64,000 nucleotides of DNA, taken from the NCBI GenBank assembly GCA_015068525.1, contig SVKJ01000001.1, positions 103,423 to 167,422 on the forward strand. The letters run 5' to 3'. Below the pieces are notes generated by a model, which was not told where the DNA came from, ran no database searches, and was given only the letters and a program-made list of their open reading frames with translations. Position numbers and translations under genes: made by a program. This document shows, piece by piece, positions 62,331-64,000 of this stretch. This DNA is from Oscillospiraceae bacterium. Lineage in GTDB: Bacteria; Bacillota; Clostridia; UMGS1840; HGM11507. The number at the start of each line of letters is the position of its first letter. Position 1 is the stretch's first letter.

Positions 62331-62648
62331 ATGAAGAATACAAAAAGATTTTTGTGGGGAATAGTTTTTATAATAATAGGTGTACTTATTGCTTTAGATG
62401 TACTTGGTTTTATAAATGTTAATTTGTTCTTTAACGGCTGGTGGACTCTGGTTATTATAATTCCATGCCTTATAGGGCTTCTTTGTGAAAAAGATAAGGT
62501 GGGAAATGCTACTTTTCTTACAGTCGGTATAATCCTTCTTCTTAAGGAGCAGGGGATAATAAATTTTGATATTTTAGTTAAACTTATTGTTCCCATTTCA
62601 CTTATATCATACGGGCTTTATATGCTAAGTAAATCATTTAAAAAGTAG
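62331..62648 (+). CDS. Small LiaF/DUF5668-like membrane protein
   Basis: A 105-residue protein with about four membrane helices. FLWGIVFIIIGVLIALDVLG and FFNGWWTLVIIIPCLIGLL form the repeated two-helix unit typical of the LiaF transmembrane domain (DUF5668). It lacks LiaF's C-terminal cytoplasmic part. Relatives act in cell-envelope stress sensing. It has its own promoter and is followed 11 nt later by the HAD gene. Confidence 0.75.
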   Translation: MKNTKRFLWGIVFIIIGVLIALDVLGFINVNLFFNGWWTLVIIIPCLIGLLCEKDKVGNATFLTVGIILLLKEQGIINFDILVKLIVPISLISYGLYMLSKSFKK

Positions 62649-62659
62649 AAGGGGAAAAT

Positions 62660-63433
62660 ATGGGGAAATTTGACGGAATATTAATCTGTTCGGATATAGA
62701 CGGAACATTCAGATGTAATGAAGAAACTTATAAAGTAAATAAAGAAGCAGTAAAATATTTTATACATAACGGAGGTAAGTTTACTTTTGTTACCGGAAGA
62801 AACAGGGCGCATCTTATAGAAACAGGACTTACGGAGGTTGTAAACGCACCGGCAGGACTTCTTAACGGGAGCGTGGTTTACGATTACGACAATGAAAAAA
62901 TCGTTACTGAAAAAAGGCTTGATTATACTTTTTGTGATTTTTTATTAAATATAGAAAATTGCAGTGATAAAGTAACGGCAATCGGGATATTTCCGGGGTG
63001 TGAAGATGAGGGGTATTATGAGTATGAACCTGGCTGTATTCCTCAGGATATGATGGATACTATTCCTGTTAAAACATTAGTAAGATTTAGTGACGAAGAA
63101 GATGCCAATGATTTCAGAGATATTTGCAAACAAAATAATTTTTTTAAAAACACATGCATTTCAAAATCGTGGAGTGTAGGCGTTGAGTTTAATAATATAA
63201 ACGGAACAAAGGGAGACGCACTTTTAGATATAAAAAAATATCTTGGCAACATACATACAACTGTCGGAATAGGCGATTATGAAAATGATATTGAACTTTT
63301 AATTAAGGCTGACATTAAAGTCGCAACAGGCAATGCGATAGATGAACTTAAAAAAATTGCAGATTTTACGGTTAAAGAATGTGAAAAATATGCAATTAAA
63401 GATTTAATAGAAATTTTAGATAAAAAATATTAA
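62660..63433 (+). CDS. HAD-superfamily Cof-type phosphatase
   Basis: A 257-residue cytoplasmic phosphatase. Motif I is CSDIDGTF (nucleophile and acid Asp), motif II is VTGRN, and motif IV is GIGDYENDIELL. The cap domain lies between (about 85-180). Cof-type enzymes act on sugar phosphates or related small molecules; the substrate here is unknown. A strong terminator follows. Confidence 0.87.
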   Translation: MGKFDGILICSDIDGTFRCNEETYKVNKEAVKYFIHNGGKFTFVTGRNRAHLIETGLTEVVNAPAGLLNGSVVYDYDNEKIVTEKRLDYTFCDFLLNIENCSDKVTAIGIFPGCEDEGYYEYEPGCIPQDMMDTIPVKTLVRFSDEEDANDFRDICKQNNFFKNTCISKSWSVGVEFNNINGTKGDALLDIKKYLGNIHTTVGIGDYENDIELLIKADIKVATGNAIDELKKIADFTVKECEKYAIKDLIEILDKKY

Positions 63434-63485
63434 AATTCTCTGAGATAATGAATATACCCGGTAAAAACGGACGATAGAAAAAAGC

Positions 63486-63528
63486 CCCCTATGGTATAAT
63501 AAAATATCATAGGGGAGAATTTTTTTGT
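63486..63528 (+). terminator. Terminator after the HAD gene
   Basis: CCCCTATGGTAT pairs with ATATCATAGGGG (one G-U pair), followed by a run of seven T. Confidence 0.85.
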
Positions 63529-63538
63529 GTTAACGAAT

Positions 63539-63559
63539 ACCACGGGCTATGCCCGTGGT
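63539..63559. mobile_element. IS200/IS605-type left-end hairpin
   Basis: ACCACGGGC-TAT-GCCCGTGGT is a perfect 9-bp stem with a 3-nt loop, about 100 nt before tnpA. Such end hairpins are recognised by IS200-family transposases. No matching right end is seen downstream. Confidence 0.65.
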
Positions 63560-63594
63560 TCAAAAAAGCTTTTAGCTATGAGTAGAAAAAAGAA

Positions 63595-63649
63595 ACCTCC
63601 TATGATAGAATGAGTGCAGGTTCGCCAACCGTACAAAATCAAAGGAGGT
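63595..63649 (+). promoter_or_regulatory. tnpA leader with sequestered ribosome binding site
   Basis: ACCTCCT at 63595-63601 is an exact complement of the Shine-Dalgarno AGGAGGT at 63643-63649. Folding would hide the transposase start, as known for IS200 translation control. Confidence 0.6.
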
Positions 63650-63657
63650 AATCAAGT

Positions 63658-63876
63658 ATGAAACTTGATACAGAAAGTTTAGCACATACTAAGTGGAATT
63701 GCAAGTATCACATAGTATTTGCACCCAAATATCGAAGACAAGTGATATATGGGAAAATAAAAACAGATATAGGACAAATATTGAGAAAATTGTGTGAATA
63801 TAAAGGTGTGGAAATAATAGAAGCAGAAGCATGTCCAAACCATATTCATATGTTAGTGTCAATACCGCCCAAATGA
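63658..63876 (+). pseudogene. tnpA: IS200-type transposase TnpA, truncated
   Basis: Seventy-two residues against about 150 for a complete protein. It opens with SLAHTKWNCKYHIVFAPKYR, typical of IS200 TnpA, and contains the HUH metal site NHIHMLVS. It ends abruptly after IPPK at two stops (TGATGA), so the half with the catalytic Tyr is absent. The break coincides with a change to visibly G+C-richer DNA. It cannot be active. Confidence 0.9.
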
Positions 63877-63964
63877 TGAAGGCAAAAAGAAAAAGTTTTT
63901 CTGGAAGGTTGCAGGTATTTGCTACGCAGCAGCGGCTGTGGTTGCATACTTCCTGCTTCATTAA
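63872..63964 (+). pseudogene. C-terminal fragment of a small membrane protein
   Basis: In another frame directly after the transposase break, 30 codons read NDEGKKKKFFWKVAG then a hydrophobic helix ending YFLLH and a stop, 12 nt before the next start. Base composition is richer in G+C than the rest of the window. This looks like the surviving end of a gene cut by the IS junction, not a new gene. The family is not recognised. Confidence 0.5.
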
Positions 63965-63976
63965 GGGGGTGAGGAT

Positions 63977-64000
63977 ATGAAAAGAATAGTTTCATTATTA
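63977..64000 (+). CDS. Start of an unidentified gene (partial)
   Basis: An ATG behind GGGGGTGAGG gives M-K-R-I-V-S-L-L before the window ends. A basic then hydrophobic opening suggests a signal peptide, but nothing more can be said. Confidence 0.5.

Noticed and set aside
63689..63961. Minus-strand open frame over the transposase remnant
   Set aside because: It crosses the IS junction, is antisense to the conserved TnpA sequence and has no ribosome binding site.

Overview
The window is AT-rich DNA from a Gram-positive, spore-former-type lineage, most likely an uncultured anaerobic gut member of the class Clostridia. The evidence is the low G+C, strong AGGAGG-type ribosome binding sites, a T-box leader, several S-layer-homology (SLH) surface proteins, lipoproteins, ECF vitamin transporters, FeoAB, cyclic-di-AMP synthesis genes and RuvCAB in firmicute arrangement. 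No rRNA, tRNA or CRISPR array was seen.

Region 1 (1-5658): a tyrosine phosphatase, nagB, a fic gene cut in two by a small inverted-repeat element, and an iron module. The iron module is a DtxR/IdeR-like repressor divergent from feoA-feoB and a Cys-rich Feo accessory peptide, with three short palindromes that look like operators.

Region 2 (5735-16306) is the most interesting part. A cobalamin riboswitch with a downstream terminator precedes five genes. They encode a 1421-residue surface protein, an SLH-anchored alpha/alpha-barrel protein, a membrane-anchored DUF4430 protein, an ECF T-component and a fusion of two ECF ATPases with an S-component. The 1421-residue protein has Ig-like repeats, an alpha/alpha barrel, a DUF4430 domain and SLH domains. 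The barrel plus DUF4430 pair is the architecture of animal transcobalamin and intrinsic factor. I read the operon as a B12 capture-and-import system, with a fused and a split version of a bacterial transcobalamin-like receptor.

Region 3 (16358-45061) is mostly housekeeping: an SSB-like protein and ruvCAB, argGH, rlmD, murA, cdaA-cdaR, birA-bioY, ilvE, a DivIVA-like protein, a NahK-like sugar kinase with a divergent AraC regulator, and a CNNM/CorC transporter behind an acidic leader peptide and terminator. After these come hslO, ung, rlmN, a cation efflux protein with a natural ten-histidine tail, two unknown membrane proteins and an SGNH esterase.

Region 4 (45051-64000): an asparagine-type T-box controls asnS-asnA and possibly an SLH protein. 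Next are a second decayed fic gene, an aldo/keto reductase, an orphan solute-binding lipoprotein, deoD, a duplicated-domain lipoprotein, a VTT membrane protein, a pair of amidohydrolases (one lacking metal ligands), MgtC, a surface cyclophilin and a PPTase whose C-terminus is made of repeat DNA. A large exported protein then joins SLH, PstS-like and serpin domains. The window ends with a LiaF-like membrane protein, a HAD phosphatase and a truncated IS200-type transposase abutting visibly more G+C-rich sequence.
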